The notes beneath the pieces are model-generated. The model saw nothing but the letters and a program-made list of their open reading frames with translations. It searched no databases and was not told the origin of the DNA. DNA of 64,000 nucleotides from assembly GCA_018710935.1 (NCBI GenBank), contig DVIX01000010.1, forward strand, positions 55,896-119,895. The letters run 5' to 3'. Position numbers and translations under genes: made by a program. This DNA comes from Candidatus Avirikenella pullistercoris (lineage in GTDB: Bacteria; Bacteroidota; Bacteroidia; Bacteroidales; Rikenellaceae). This document shows, one piece after another, positions 28,094-37,213 of the stretch. Position 1 is the stretch's first letter; the number at the start of each line of letters is the position of its first letter.

Positions 28094-29461
28094 TTATGGT
28101 TCTGTTATAAGTCGAATATTTTCAGTTGAAGTACGGACTTTAAGCCATTCTATAATTTTTTGTTGTTCTTCCGAAGACATATTCGTTTTCTCGTTTCGGG
28201 ATTTTATCAAACATACCAAAATTGTGTCTTGAGTGGGAGCTTTATTGCTATAAAGCACCATTTTGGACATGGCTATTTCTACCTCTTTCCAGGAAGATAT
28301 GGCAGAAAATTCACGGGTTATCTCCTGTACCGGTAAAGTATCCTGAATGAGTGCGACTTTGTTTTCCAGTTCTTTTATTTTGTTGTCTTTTTCTTTGATA
28401 ATGGTATTCGACATAGCGTAAAGTTTGTCGATGGAAGCAATAGCCGTGCTGGTATTCAGAGTATCCTGTCCCTGTTGTCTGATTACTAAGCGGGTATCGC
28501 TGAGTTTGTAATTGGGCATTTGATTCTGAAGCGTTGTAATGGCGTCGGCAGAGATGGGCGTCCCCATTAACAGGACTTCTATTCTCCGGTTGTCTTTTGT
28601 ATAAAATGTTTTATAATCTACTACTTGTGTATCGGAGAATCGGAACGAACCTTCTATGAAATTTTTGGCATTGTTTTCAAAAAAGGACTGTTGTACGATT
28701 TTGTATGCGAATATAATGCTGGGCACTACGGTTATTATAACGGCCAATAGCATGTAATGGCGTACTTTTCGTTCCATTCGGGGATTTACGAACTGTTTCT
28801 TCCGGTAGTTCATAAATCTTACTAACAGGAATGTAGCGAGAGAAATAAATACGGCATTGATAAAAAACAGATAGAGTGCTCCGAAAAGGAAATTAAGTTG
28901 CATGGTCGCCATTCCGTATCCGGCTGTACAGAGAGGAGGCATTAAAGCAGTGGCAATGGCGACTCCTGGAATAACCGTTGAAGTCCTGTCTTTACGGGAT
29001 TGGGCTACGATGCCGGCTAAACCGCCGAATAAAGCTATCAATACATCCCATATGGTAGGCGATGTGCGGGCTAAAAGTTCGCTTTGAGTCCCTGATACGG
29101 GTGAAAACAGAAAATAGACTGTAGAAACCACGAAAGCAGTCCCTACGGCAAACAGGAAATTGCGTAAAGAACGTTTTAACAGATCGAAGTCGTTGATTCC
29201 TAACGATAAACCGAACCCCATAATAGGTCCCATCAGGGGAGATACCAGCATCGCACCGATAATTACGGCGGTAGAATTTACATTCAAGCCGATAGATGCG
29301 ATGAAAGTAGCGAAAATTAGAATCCATAGATTGGTTCCTTTGAATTCTACGCTTTTTTCAACGTTTTCTACAACCTCTTCTTCCCGGGCTTTATCGCTTT
29401 CCAGGTCGAATTTGTCCCGCAGGAATAACAAAATCCTTCTCTTAATATACCTGTTTTGCAT
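28094..29461 (-). CDS. DUF389 family membrane protein
   Basis: A 455-residue protein of the DUF389 (TIGR00271) family of unknown function. A soluble N terminus is followed by about six hydrophobic segments (about 43-240) with the family motifs STAVIIGAMLVSPLMGPIMG and GVAIATALMPPLCTAG. The C-terminal 200 residues are soluble, with a predicted coiled-coil piece around KEKDNKIKELENKVALIQ. It lies two bases downstream of rsmI, so the two are probably co-transcribed. Confidence 0.88.
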   Translation of the reverse strand: MQNRYIKRRILLFLRDKFDLESDKAREEEVVENVEKSVEFKGTNLWILIFATFIASIGLNVNSTAVIIGAMLVSPLMGPIMGFGLSLGINDFDLLKRSLRNFLFAVGTAFVVSTVYFLFSPVSGTQSELLARTSPTIWDVLIALFGGLAGIVAQSRKDRTSTVIPGVAIATALMPPLCTAGYGMATMQLNFLFGALYLFFINAVFISLATFLLVRFMNYRKKQFVNPRMERKVRHYMLLAVIITVVPSIIFAYKIVQQSFFENNAKNFIEGSFRFSDTQVVDYKTFYTKDNRRIEVLLMGTPISADAITTLQNQMPNYKLSDTRLVIRQQGQDTLNTSTAIASIDKLYAMSNTIIKEKDNKIKELENKVALIQDTLPVQEITREFSAISSWKEVEIAMSKMVLYSNKAPTQDTILVCLIKSRNEKTNMSSEEQQKIIEWLKVRTSTENIRLITEP

Positions 29462-29463
29462 TG

Positions 29464-30231
29464 TTACTGTATGTGATGAACGATAATTCCGGTTTCTTCC
29501 GGGGCTGTTTCGTTTTTTTCTCCTTTTCGGTTATTGTATTTTTTTTGTTTTTCTTCTTTGGTATTGTTTCCTTCTATTACGATAACGAATTCGCCTTTTG
29601 GGGGATGTGCGGAAAAATGCTCGATTAGTTCTGCTGCAGTTCCCCTTATGGTTTCTTCGAATTTTTTAGTTAACTCCCTCGATATGGAAATTTGAGGGCG
29701 ATGGAGAAAGATGCTGTCGATCATTTCCAGGGTTTTGATAATTCGGTGCGGGGATTCGTAAAGAATGATGCTCCTCTCTTCCTTGGAAAGTCGTTGCAAA
29801 AGAGTTTGTTTCCCTTTTTTTTGAGGGAGAAATCCTTCGAAGCAAAATTTGTCGCAGGGGAAACCGCTATTTATCAAAGCGGGGATTAAAGCGGTCGCTC
29901 CCGGCAGCGTTTCTACTTTGATATTGTTTGCGATGCATTCCCGTACCAATAAAAAGCCGGGATCGGATATGCCCGGTGTTCCGGCATCGGAGATTAATGC
30001 AATATTCGTTCCGCCGTTTATTTTGTCTAAAATGGTATTTATGATGCCGTGTTCGTTGAATTTATGATAGGCAACGAGCGGTTTTTTGATGTTCAGGTGA
30101 TTAAGTAAAATTGAAGAGGTACGGGTGTCTTCGGCTAAAATCAAATCGGCTTCTTTTAATACCCGGATAGCCCGTAAAGTGATATCTTCGAGGTTTCCGA
30201 TAGGTGTGGGAACAATAAAAAGTGTAGCCAT
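29464..30231 (-). CDS. rsmI: 16S rRNA (cytidine1402-2'-O)-methyltransferase
   Basis: A 255-residue SAM-dependent methyltransferase that modifies C1402 in the decoding centre of 16S rRNA. It has the tetrapyrrole-methylase fold with VPTPIGNLEDITLRA at the N terminus, LAEDTRTS, LISDAGTPGISDPG (binding SAM) and LPGATALIPALINSG. The Lys/Glu-rich tail after residue 220 is longer than in many homologues. It lies between the acidic protein gene (7 bases) and DUF389 (2 bases). Confidence 0.97.
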   Translation of the reverse strand: MATLFIVPTPIGNLEDITLRAIRVLKEADLILAEDTRTSSILLNHLNIKKPLVAYHKFNEHGIINTILDKINGGTNIALISDAGTPGISDPGFLLVRECIANNIKVETLPGATALIPALINSGFPCDKFCFEGFLPQKKGKQTLLQRLSKEERSIILYESPHRIIKTLEMIDSIFLHRPQISISRELTKKFEETIRGTAAELIEHFSAHPPKGEFVIVIEGNNTKEEKQKKYNNRKGEKNETAPEETGIIVHHIQ

Positions 30232-30238
30232 ATGCTGA

Positions 30239-30979
30239 TTATATCAGTTTGCTTGAAAGGGCATCTGCCAATAGTGCAACGGATTGTTTATCCGATTTGT
30301 CGGAAAAATGCTCTTGAAGGTAGAGAATCGCATTGTCGAAATCGTCGAAATCATCGAGTACCTGGATAAGAGCTTCACTGCGAGAAAGGTCTCCATTGAA
30401 CAAGTCATCGGCAATTTGATGCTTTTGTTCTTCGGAAATTTCCGCAGCCAGCGTATTCTCTTTTACCCCGTGTTCTTTTGTTTCTTCTTCTTCTTCTGGA
30501 GCTTGGTATACTATTGTTTCTTCCGTATCGTTTTCGTTCAGTATCAGATAATGGGTTTCTGTTTCGGAAGATTTATCGTTTTCCTGTTTTTCTTCGTTTT
30601 GTTCTGCTTCGGATATTTCTTTTTCTATGTTTTCTTTTTCAGGGACAGCATCATTGCCTTCTGCTTCTTGTTCGTAGGTTTGTTCTTTTTCCGATTCCTT
30701 TATAAGAGTATTTTCTGAAATTTCTTCTTCGGGGGAATCGTTGTCTTTAACAGATTCTTCAGGGATATTATCGGTTTCCCATGAATCGGAAAGAGTAAAA
30801 GAGGTGTTTGTTATATTCTGCTCCTGCTGCTGAAAATCGCAGGAAAGGACCTCTTCATAGATGTTTCTGAGCTTTTCCAATATTAAATCCCGGTCTATTT
30901 GGTGCAGTTTGTTGTTATTCAATGAATTACGCACTATTTTTTCCAACTTTCCGATATTGTCCAATACGTTATGTAACAT
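30239..30979 (-). CDS. Acidic Bacteroidales hypothetical protein
   Basis: A 246-residue protein I recognise only as a conserved Bacteroidales type. The N-terminal 45 residues form a helix pair (LDNIGKLEKIVRN, IDRDLILEKLRNIYEEVLS). The middle (about 60-180) is low-complexity and very rich in Glu, with Asn, Gln and Thr. The C-terminal part contains ISEEQKHQIADDLFNGDLSR and DDFDDFDNAILYLQEHF, similar to an end domain seen in related hypothetical proteins. There is no signal peptide or membrane span. It is first in the unit with rsmI and the DUF389 gene. Function unknown. Confidence 0.75.
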   Translation of the reverse strand: MLHNVLDNIGKLEKIVRNSLNNNKLHQIDRDLILEKLRNIYEEVLSCDFQQQEQNITNTSFTLSDSWETDNIPEESVKDNDSPEEEISENTLIKESEKEQTYEQEAEGNDAVPEKENIEKEISEAEQNEEKQENDKSSETETHYLILNENDTEETIVYQAPEEEEETKEHGVKENTLAAEISEEQKHQIADDLFNGDLSRSEALIQVLDDFDDFDNAILYLQEHFSDKSDKQSVALLADALSSKLI

Positions 30980-31120
30980 GCCTTTTCCCTGTTTATATTC
31001 TTATTAAAGCTAAAGGTAAAAATTTTTTAGTTAATTTATATTATTATTGAATAATTTTTTAACTTTGAATGCCATATAATATTTTGAACAAATTATTAAT
31101 AAAAATAATATAGAATATAA

Positions 31121-32059
31121 ATGCAATCGAACAAATTAACAAGTAAGATTGGAGTATTTTATGATGGTAATTTCTTTCTTCATACCTCCAATTATTACAA
31201 TTATATTCATCCGCAAAAACGCCGGTTGAGTATTAACGGTCTTCATCAATTTATCAGGTATAAGGTAGCGGAAGAAGAAGGGATCGATGTAAAGGATTGC
31301 CGAATAGTGGAAGCACATTATTTCCGTGGGCGTTTAAATGCTTCAGATGCCTCTCAACGAGGGAATCAATTATATAACGACAGGGTATTCGATGATATTT
31401 TAATGTCGGAAGGAGTTTCGACTCATTATTTGCCGCTTCGTAATTTTTTCGGACGGAAAGAGGAGAGAGGAATCGATGTCTGGCTTGCATTGGAAGCATA
31501 TGAGCTGAGTCTTTTCCGAAAATTGGACGTGGTGGTATTGGTCGCTTCCGATACCGATTATGTGCCGTTGGTGCGTAAATTGTCGTCCATAGGGGTAAAA
31601 GTGGTATTGTTAAGCTGGGAATTCGAGTATACCAGCGAAGAAGGGAAAAAAGTAGTAACCAAAACCTCGCATGAGTTATTGAATCTTGTTTCTTATCCGA
31701 TTCCGATGCACGATTTGATTGTGGCAGGCCTCGATAAGGGCGATGAATTGATCGAAAGCCTTTTTGTGAATGATTTTAAGGAAGGCGGTTCTTTTGAAGG
31801 ACATAAGGAAATCAGTGAAATATTGAGCTTGAAAAACGGATATGGATTCATTAAATATCCGAATAATAATTTGTTTTTCCATTATCAGAATGTAATCGGC
31901 GACTTTACGGAATTGCAGGTGGGCGATACGGTAGAGTTCGTGTTGGATAAGAATTCGGAAAAACAGGATATCGCTAAAAATGTCAGAAAAATAGATCCGG
32001 ACATCCTGTTGAAGAGTCCTATTTTGGAAGATGATTTCTTTGATTGGAACAATGAGTAA
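31121..32059 (+). CDS. NYN-domain protein fused to a cold-shock RNA-binding domain
   Basis: A 312-residue two-domain protein. Residues 8-200 form a NYN (PIN-like, LabA/DUF88) domain with the acidic residues expected for metal-dependent RNA cleavage: Asp15 in FYDGN, Asp119 in RGIDVWLAL, and Asp144 and Asp146 in ASDTDYVPL. Residues 232-292 form a cold-shock domain with RNP1-like GYGFI (240-244) and RNP2-like LFFHYQN (251-257). A nuclease-like domain joined to an RNA-binding domain suggests RNA degradation or processing, which is an inference. It has its own TAACTTTG box at 31060-31067 and a terminator. Confidence 0.85.
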   Translation: MQSNKLTSKIGVFYDGNFFLHTSNYYNYIHPQKRRLSINGLHQFIRYKVAEEEGIDVKDCRIVEAHYFRGRLNASDASQRGNQLYNDRVFDDILMSEGVSTHYLPLRNFFGRKEERGIDVWLALEAYELSLFRKLDVVVLVASDTDYVPLVRKLSSIGVKVVLLSWEFEYTSEEGKKVVTKTSHELLNLVSYPIPMHDLIVAGLDKGDELIESLFVNDFKEGGSFEGHKEISEILSLKNGYGFIKYPNNNLFFHYQNVIGDFTELQVGDTVEFVLDKNSEKQDIAKNVRKIDPDILLKSPILEDDFFDWNNE

Positions 32060-32094
32060 GGGTATTTGGCCGGATATTCGATAGATATTAAGAT

Positions 32095-32130
32095 AAAGTT
32101 GAGAAAGGTAACTTTCTCAACTTTATTGTA
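32095..32130 (+). terminator. Terminator-like hairpin after the NYN gene
   Basis: A 13-pair perfect stem (32095-32107 with 32112-32124) with a GTAA loop and a short T-containing tail. It separates this gene from thyA. Confidence 0.75.
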
Positions 32131-32157
32131 TGATTTTCAGGATTAAAATAATATAAC

Positions 32158-32952
32158 ATGCAACAATACCAACAGTTATTGCAACATATTTTAGACCATG
32201 GCGTAAAAAAGGAAGACCGTACGGGAACAGGTACTCTCAGCGTTTTTGGTTATCAGATGCGTTTCGACCTGAACAGGGGATTTCCGGTATTGACTACTAA
32301 GAAATTGCATTTACGTTCTATTATACACGAGTTGTTGTGGTTTTTAAGCGGAAACACCAATATACAATATCTGCATGACAATAAAGTGACGATTTGGGAT
32401 GAATGGGCGGATAAAGACGGTAATCTCGGGCCTGTGTACGGACATCAGTGGAGAAGTTGGGACGGGCCGAACGGGCAAGTGATCGACCAGATCGCACAAG
32501 TGGTGGAAACGATTAAAAAGAATCCCGATTCCCGCCGTATTATCGTGTCGGCCTGGAATGTTGCGGAGATCGATAAAATGGCGCTTCCTCCTTGCCATGC
32601 CCTGTTTCAGTTTTATGTAGCCGACGGGAAACTTTCCTGCCAGCTTTATCAACGCAGTGCGGATGTATTTCTCGGAGTTCCTTTTAATATCGCTTCGTAT
32701 GCGTTGCTTACCATGATGATTGCCCAGGTGACAGGGCTCGGATGCGGCGAGTTTATCCATACATTGGGAGATGCTCATCTTTATCTGAACCACCTTGATC
32801 AGGCGAGGCTGCAATTAACGCGTACACCTCGTCCCTTGCCTGTGATGAAACTGAATAGTGCCGTCAACGACATTTTTGAATTTAAGTATGAAGATTTTGT
32901 TCTGGAAGGTTATGATCCTTATCCTTCCATTAAAGCGCCTATTGCCGTATGA
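32158..32952 (+). CDS. thyA: Thymidylate synthase
   Basis: A 264-residue enzyme that converts dUMP to dTMP with methylenetetrahydrofolate. Catalytic Cys146 is in [18 protein letters not shown] binds phosphate, and [20 protein letters not shown] is the folate/dUMP segment. The length equals the E. coli enzyme. Its stop overlaps the folA start by four bases (ATGA), so the two are translationally coupled and together complete the dTMP cycle. Confidence 0.99.
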   Translation: MQQYQQLLQHILDHGVKKEDRTGTGTLSVFGYQMRFDLNRGFPVLTTKKLHLRSIIHELLWFLSGNTNIQYLHDNKVTIWDEWADKDGNLGPVYGHQWRSWDGPNGQVIDQIAQVVETIKKNPDSRRIIVSAWNVAEIDKMALPPCHALFQFYVADGKLSCQLYQRSADVFLGVPFNIASYALLTMMIAQVTGLGCGEFIHTLGDAHLYLNHLDQARLQLTRTPRPLPVMKLNSAVNDIFEFKYEDFVLEGYDPYPSIKAPIAV

Positions 32953-33443
32953 TAATATCCAATCTTTCTATTATAGTTGCTGTTTCGGAAAATAATGCCA
33001 TAGGAAAAGACAATAATCTGTTGTGGCATATCAGCGAAGATCTGAAACATTTTAAGGAGATAACGTCCGGGCATTCCGTATTGATGGGAAGAAAGACGTT
33101 CGAATCTTTGGGGAAAAAATTGCCGAACAGGCGTAATATCGTGATAACCCGGAATCCGGATTATACGGCGGAAGGGTGTGAAATGGCTTCTTCTTTGGAA
33201 GATGCGGTCAGGTTGTGTGCGGGAGAGGAAGAAGTATTCGTTATCGGAGGGGGAGAGATATATCGTCAGGCTATGGATATGGCATCTAAGCTATATCTGA
33301 CGGTTGTACATAAAGTATATGAAGCGGACACATTTTTCCCGGTTATAGATTCTTCCTGCTGGAAAGAAATATCCCGGGAAGATTTTTCGCATGGAGCTAA
33401 ATTCGAATACCCTTATTCATTTATTGAGTATTGCAGGAAATAA
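32949..33443 (+). CDS. folA: Dihydrofolate reductase
   Basis: A 164-residue NADPH enzyme that regenerates tetrahydrofolate after thymidylate synthase. [21 protein letters not shown] (substrate loop), [10 protein letters not shown], the NRRNIVITR segment and [10 protein letters not shown] (NADPH site) are all present. The start lies inside the last codons of thyA. Confidence 0.98.
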   Translation: MIISNLSIIVAVSENNAIGKDNNLLWHISEDLKHFKEITSGHSVLMGRKTFESLGKKLPNRRNIVITRNPDYTAEGCEMASSLEDAVRLCAGEEEVFVIGGGEIYRQAMDMASKLYLTVVHKVYEADTFFPVIDSSCWKEISREDFSHGAKFEYPYSFIEYCRK

Positions 33444-33467
33444 AGAAAAGCGGAAAATATAAAAAAT

Positions 33468-33509
33468 GAAAGAGAGCACTGAACTTGAAATAAAGTTGTG
33501 CTCTCTTTT
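33468..33509. terminator. Bidirectional terminator between folA and tRNA-Gln
   Basis: AAAGAGAGCAC pairs with GTGCTCTCTTT (33498-33508) around a longer loop. Both strands have T-rich ends, so it can end folA and the tRNA-Gln on the minus strand. Confidence 0.85.
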
Positions 33510-33510
33510 G

Positions 33511-33581
33511 TTGACCCACCAGGACTCGAACCTGGAACGACAGAACCAAAATCTGCTGTGTTACCATTACACCATGGGTCA
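33511..33581 (-). tRNA. tRNA-Gln (anticodon TTG)
   Basis: A 71-base minus-strand cloverleaf with acceptor arms TGACCCA and TGGGTCA. The anticodon loop TTTTGGT reads TTG. Its body is almost identical to the next tRNA-Gln. Confidence 0.95.
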
Positions 33582-33702
33582 GTCAGAATTGACAGTGCAA
33601 ATATATTATCAAAAATAATATCTACCAAATATTCGTGTGAAAAAATAGTTGTAGAAAGAGATAATAGAGTGTTGAATAAAGGATTCGAATCTATAAAAAA
33701 TA

Positions 33703-33727
33703 AAAAGGCAGTTTTAAGCTGCCTTTT
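33703..33727 (-). terminator. Terminator downstream of tRNA-Gln (CTG)
   Basis: AAAAGGCAG pairs with CTGCCTTTT (33719-33727); on the minus strand a T-rich run follows. It lies nine bases after the tRNA and separates the two Gln genes. Confidence 0.8.
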
Positions 33728-33735
33728 GTAATATG

Positions 33736-33806
33736 TTGACCTACAAGGACTCGAACCCTGAATAACAGAACCAGAATCTGCTGTGTTACCATTACACCAT
33801 AGGTCA
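33736..33806 (-). tRNA. tRNA-Gln (anticodon CTG)
   Basis: A 71-base minus-strand cloverleaf with acceptor arms TGACCTA and TAGGTCA. The anticodon loop TTCTGGT reads CTG. With the TTG copy it covers both Gln codons. Confidence 0.95.
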
Positions 33807-33870
33807 GTCAGAATTGATGGTGCAAATATAATGAATAAGAAAAAGATAACAAATTTTTTTTATAAATTTA

Positions 33871-35058
33871 TTATAATTTCTTAACCATAACCCGCATTAT
33901 GGTTCCTTTGTCCAGCTCCGATTCGGCAACGAAAATACGCCCTTTATGGTACTCGTTGATAATCCTTTTGCTGAGGGATAATCCTAATCCCCAGCCTCTG
34001 GTTTTGGTAGTATATCCCGGATTGAATATTTTGGAAAAGTTGGATTTGGCAATTCCTTTCCCGGTATCTTTTACATCGATATATATCCATTTATTGTCAT
34101 CGTAAACGGAGACATCTATGTATCCTTTCCCTTGTAATGCATCTAAGGCGTTTTTTAGTAAATTCTCAATAACCCATTCGAAAAGGGCTTCATTGACAAG
34201 GGCTTGTAAAGGAGCGCTTACAGAGGTGTTGTATCGTAATGTTACGTTTTTGGGAATTCGGGTTTTAAAATAGGAAACGGCATTGTTTACCAGTTCGTAA
34301 ATATTTCGTGGGACCATGGTAGAAGCGGAACCGATTTTTGAGAACCGGTCAACGACTTTCAGCAGCCGGGTAATGTCTTTGCTCATCTCTTCAATAACGA
34401 ACTGTTCCGTATTTTGGCTTTTCAAGTACTCTATCCAACCTAACAGGGAGGAGGTGGGAGTCCCTAACTGGTGGGCGGTCTCTTTTGCCATGCCGATCCA
34501 TATCCGGTTTTGTTCGTCCTGTTTTGAGATGCGGAAAGTAATGAAGGCGAACATAATGAAAATCGCTATTACACTGAGTTGGACATAAGGAAAGTAACGC
34601 AACATTTTTAGTAATTGCGATTCGTTGTAAAAAATATAAATCCGGTTGTAATTGAAAATATTGACCTCTATGGGATCATTGGAACTGGCCATATCTTCCA
34701 GCTCCTTACGGAGTAGTTTCGGATTGTCGATTACTTTTTGCGGAATATTGGAGTATTTCAATACCCGGTAATATTCGTCGGTGACGATGGAAGGAATAGA
34801 GGTATTATTGTCTATGATTTCGCCGATTAGTTCATTCAGTCGGTTTTGTTCGGCAGGATTCAGGTTTTCGTCTCCGCCTGCCATGGCCATAGCATGCGAC
34901 CATAATTGTATTTCATTATGTTCTTTTTGAGCGAGTTCCCGTACGATATAATTCGTAAACATCAGGGAGCATAATCCGATTACCAATCCGATTGAAATAT
35001 AGATCAGTTTGCGTTTATAACTGGCACTCCGGTTTAAGGTGAATTTCTTTTCTATCAT
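33871..35058 (-). CDS. Orphan membrane sensor histidine kinase
   Basis: A 395-residue sensor kinase. Two membrane spans (about 18-37 and 158-175) flank an extracytoplasmic sensor of about 120 residues. The phosphorylated His196 lies in AHQLGTP, the N box is ENLLKNALDAL (299-309), and the ATP-lid glycines are in DTGKGI (331-336) and GWGLGL (355-360). The usual HAMP linker is not obvious. No response regulator gene lies within the neighbouring genes, so its partner is elsewhere. A TATCTTTG box at 35126-35133 (minus) is a likely -7 element. Confidence 0.93.
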   Translation of the reverse strand: MIEKKFTLNRSASYKRKLIYISIGLVIGLCSLMFTNYIVRELAQKEHNEIQLWSHAMAMAGGDENLNPAEQNRLNELIGEIIDNNTSIPSIVTDEYYRVLKYSNIPQKVIDNPKLLRKELEDMASSNDPIEVNIFNYNRIYIFYNESQLLKMLRYFPYVQLSVIAIFIMFAFITFRISKQDEQNRIWIGMAKETAHQLGTPTSSLLGWIEYLKSQNTEQFVIEEMSKDITRLLKVVDRFSKIGSASTMVPRNIYELVNNAVSYFKTRIPKNVTLRYNTSVSAPLQALVNEALFEWVIENLLKNALDALQGKGYIDVSVYDDNKWIYIDVKDTGKGIAKSNFSKIFNPGYTTKTRGWGLGLSLSKRIINEYHKGRIFVAESELDKGTIMRVMVKKL

Positions 35059-35125
35059 GCCGGGTATGTTTTTTGGTTCGATATGTTCGAAAAACGGTTT
35101 GTCGTTGGATATATTCCCAATTAAA

Positions 35126-35133
35126 CAAAGATA
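35126..35133 (-). promoter_or_regulatory. -7 box for the histidine kinase gene
   Basis: Minus-strand TATCTTTG, perfect for TAnnTTTG, about 70 bases before the start. No clear -33 box. Confidence 0.5.
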
Positions 35134-35219
35134 ACAAAGAAATTGTGAAATCGAGTTCTTCTTTTTGCTCCGGGAGATATTTTTGATTTTTTGTATCTTT
35201 ACGTCAAATTTTTATCATT

Positions 35220-36101
35220 GTGAATTCATATCGATCCTTTTCCGATACAGCGGTTTCCGTAAAGAATACCGTTTCTTTGTCGACGGTAGTTCCGGATTGT
35301 TCGGTGCGGCCTGTTGAATGGGATTCTTTATTGGATGGGCGTGTTATTCCGGAGGAGGTGGATCTGAAATCGATGTTCGGCAACCGGGCAGAATTCGTTA
35401 CGGAAACAGGAAAAGAGAGCCGGTTTGAAAAATTATCCGTCCGGCTCGACGGGCATATATACGATACGTCGATAGCATTAGTAATTCTGGTTCTTTATGC
35501 ATTTATCCTGACTGTATACAGAAATGTGATTCCAGTGATTTTTAATGCGTGGTTTTATCGTTACTCTGCGAATAAAATTATGGAATCGCTCGATATTAAT
35601 ATCGACAGGGTATTCACTTTGTCGAATATTCTGTTTCTTTTTTCTTTGTCGGCATTTTTGTCCAGTTTAGTGAAATATTGGTTTTTCGAGCAATTACCGG
35701 AAGGAGTGGGATTCCACCTGTTCTCTTTGATATTGGGAATCGTGATATTGCTTATTCTGTATCGGATTATGATGCAGTATATTGTCCGGTATCTTTCGGG
35801 AAGCGAGGCTTTTTTTGCAAAATTGAGATTTTATAACCGCCTTACTTTTACTTTTGGGGCATTGGTATTTACTCCGCTGGTGTTGCTTTGTTGTTTTGTC
35901 CCTTCCGGTGTTTTTATTTATTTTAAATATGCCGTTATAGTGGCATTTTTATTGTTGTTCGTCCAATATGCAGTTCAGCAATGCCGATTATTTGTTGAGG
36001 AAAAAGTTTCATTTTTGCAATACATTTTATATTTTTGCACCGTTGAAATTATACCGGTCAGCTTTATATTGATATATGCATATAGAAAATTTTTGATTTA
36101 G
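35220..36101 (+). CDS. DUF4271 family membrane protein
   Basis: A 293-residue membrane protein of the Bacteroidetes family DUF4271, of unknown function. A soluble N terminus of about 80 residues is followed by about six hydrophobic segments with the conserved NAWFYRYSANKIMESLDINIDR piece near 109-130. The start is a GTG at 35220; a later ATG would cut into the soluble part. The family nearly always lies directly before hemD, as here, so a link with haem synthesis or its membrane step is possible but unproven. A TATCTTTA at 35194-35201 may be the -7 box. Confidence 0.85.
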   Translation: MNSYRSFSDTAVSVKNTVSLSTVVPDCSVRPVEWDSLLDGRVIPEEVDLKSMFGNRAEFVTETGKESRFEKLSVRLDGHIYDTSIALVILVLYAFILTVYRNVIPVIFNAWFYRYSANKIMESLDINIDRVFTLSNILFLFSLSAFLSSLVKYWFFEQLPEGVGFHLFSLILGIVILLILYRIMMQYIVRYLSGSEAFFAKLRFYNRLTFTFGALVFTPLVLLCCFVPSGVFIYFKYAVIVAFLLLFVQYAVQQCRLFVEEKVSFLQYILYFCTVEIIPVSFILIYAYRKFLI

Positions 36102-36245
36102 TAATTATTAGTTATTCAATAAATTATATAATAATTTTGGAAGCGCAGGAAAAAGGAAAACCTTTCTTTTCCTTTAATAAAATCAACAGGGATGAATTGA
36201 TTTGTGCTGAAAAGTAAAAAGTAACACAATAGAAATTATAGATCG

Positions 36246-37196
36246 ATGAAAATAAACAATATCCTTATATCCCAACCAGCACCTGTATCGTATGATAAAT
36301 CTCCGTTCAACGAGTTGATCGGGAAATATAAGTTGAAGTTGGATTTTATTCCTTTTATAAAAGTAGAAGGGGTTTCTGCAAAAGAATTCAGAGGACAGCG
36401 GGTCGATATTTTATCTCATAGTGCGATTATTTTCACCAGCAGGACGACTATCGATAACTTTTTCCGGATATGTGAAGAGACGCGGGTAACTGTTCCGGAA
36501 GGGATGAAATATTTTTGTGTTACGGAAGCGATCGCTTTGTATTTGCAGAAGTATATCGTTTATCGGAAAAGAAAAATATTTTTCGGGAAAGGGAGTTTTG
36601 CCGATTTGATGGATATTGTGATTAAGCATAAAGAGGAAAAATTTTTGGTAGCCCTTTCAGAACCGCATAAACCGGAAATCCCTAAGGCACTGGATAAAGC
36701 GCGTATTAAATATGACAAAGTAATCCTTGCGCGTACCGTAAGCGCCGATTTAAAAGAGAGAGTGGATATTTCCGGCTACGATATGTTGGTTTTCTATTCT
36801 CCTGCAGAGATAGTTTCGTTGTCTGCTAATTTCGGAGATAAAATTCCCGAAGGGATAAAAATTGCGGCATTCGGTACGGGGACAGCAAAAGCAGCGATAG
36901 CAGCGGGATTCGATGTGAGTGTGTTGGCTCCCACAAAAGAGGCGCCTTCTATGGCTATGGCAATAGATCATTTCATTGCTAAGTATAATAAGGGAGAAAA
37001 AATAGATACTGCTTATATTCAGGAGTATATTAAAGAAACTACCGTTATGAATGAGCAGGTGATCGCTAAAGTAAAGGTAAGTTGTAAACCGAAAAAAGGC
37101 GTCGCTAAAACGGTGTCGAAAAGCCTTGCTCCAAAGAAAAGATGCGCTGCTGCGGCGACAACGGTAAAGAAGAGCGTGAAAAATACGGCCGTATAA
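36246..37196 (+). CDS. hemD: Uroporphyrinogen-III synthase with a basic C-terminal tail
   Basis: A 316-residue enzyme of the HemD family, which closes hydroxymethylbilane to uroporphyrinogen III in the tetrapyrrole pathway. The two-lobed fold spans about residues 1-250, with the weakly conserved IIFTSRTTIDNF (61-72), ISGYDMLVFYSPAEIVSL (175-192) and AAFGTGTAKAA segments. After residue 250 there is an extra stretch that ends in a Lys/Ala-rich tail (about 275-316) with PKKG, APKKRCAA and VKKS repeats, like histone H1 tails. The tail is in frame up to the stop codon. It is followed by rnpA after 17 bases. Confidence 0.88.
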   Translation: MKINNILISQPAPVSYDKSPFNELIGKYKLKLDFIPFIKVEGVSAKEFRGQRVDILSHSAIIFTSRTTIDNFFRICEETRVTVPEGMKYFCVTEAIALYLQKYIVYRKRKIFFGKGSFADLMDIVIKHKEEKFLVALSEPHKPEIPKALDKARIKYDKVILARTVSADLKERVDISGYDMLVFYSPAEIVSLSANFGDKIPEGIKIAAFGTGTAKAAIAAGFDVSVLAPTKEAPSMAMAIDHFIAKYNKGEKIDTAYIQEYIKETTVMNEQVIAKVKVSCKPKKGVAKTVSKSLAPKKRCAAAATTVKKSVKNTAV

Positions 37197-37213
37197 TATA
37201 AATATCTGCCTTC

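Noticed and set aside
33498..33731. Plus-strand frame across tRNA-Gln (TTG)
   Set aside because: It reads PGLEPGTTEPKSAVLPLHHG, the known artefact of an antisense tRNA-Gln.
36096..36245. TAATTTTG at 36132-36139 as the hemD promoter
   Set aside because: The -33 region has no match at the right distance and hemD may be read from the DUF4271 promoter; support is too thin.
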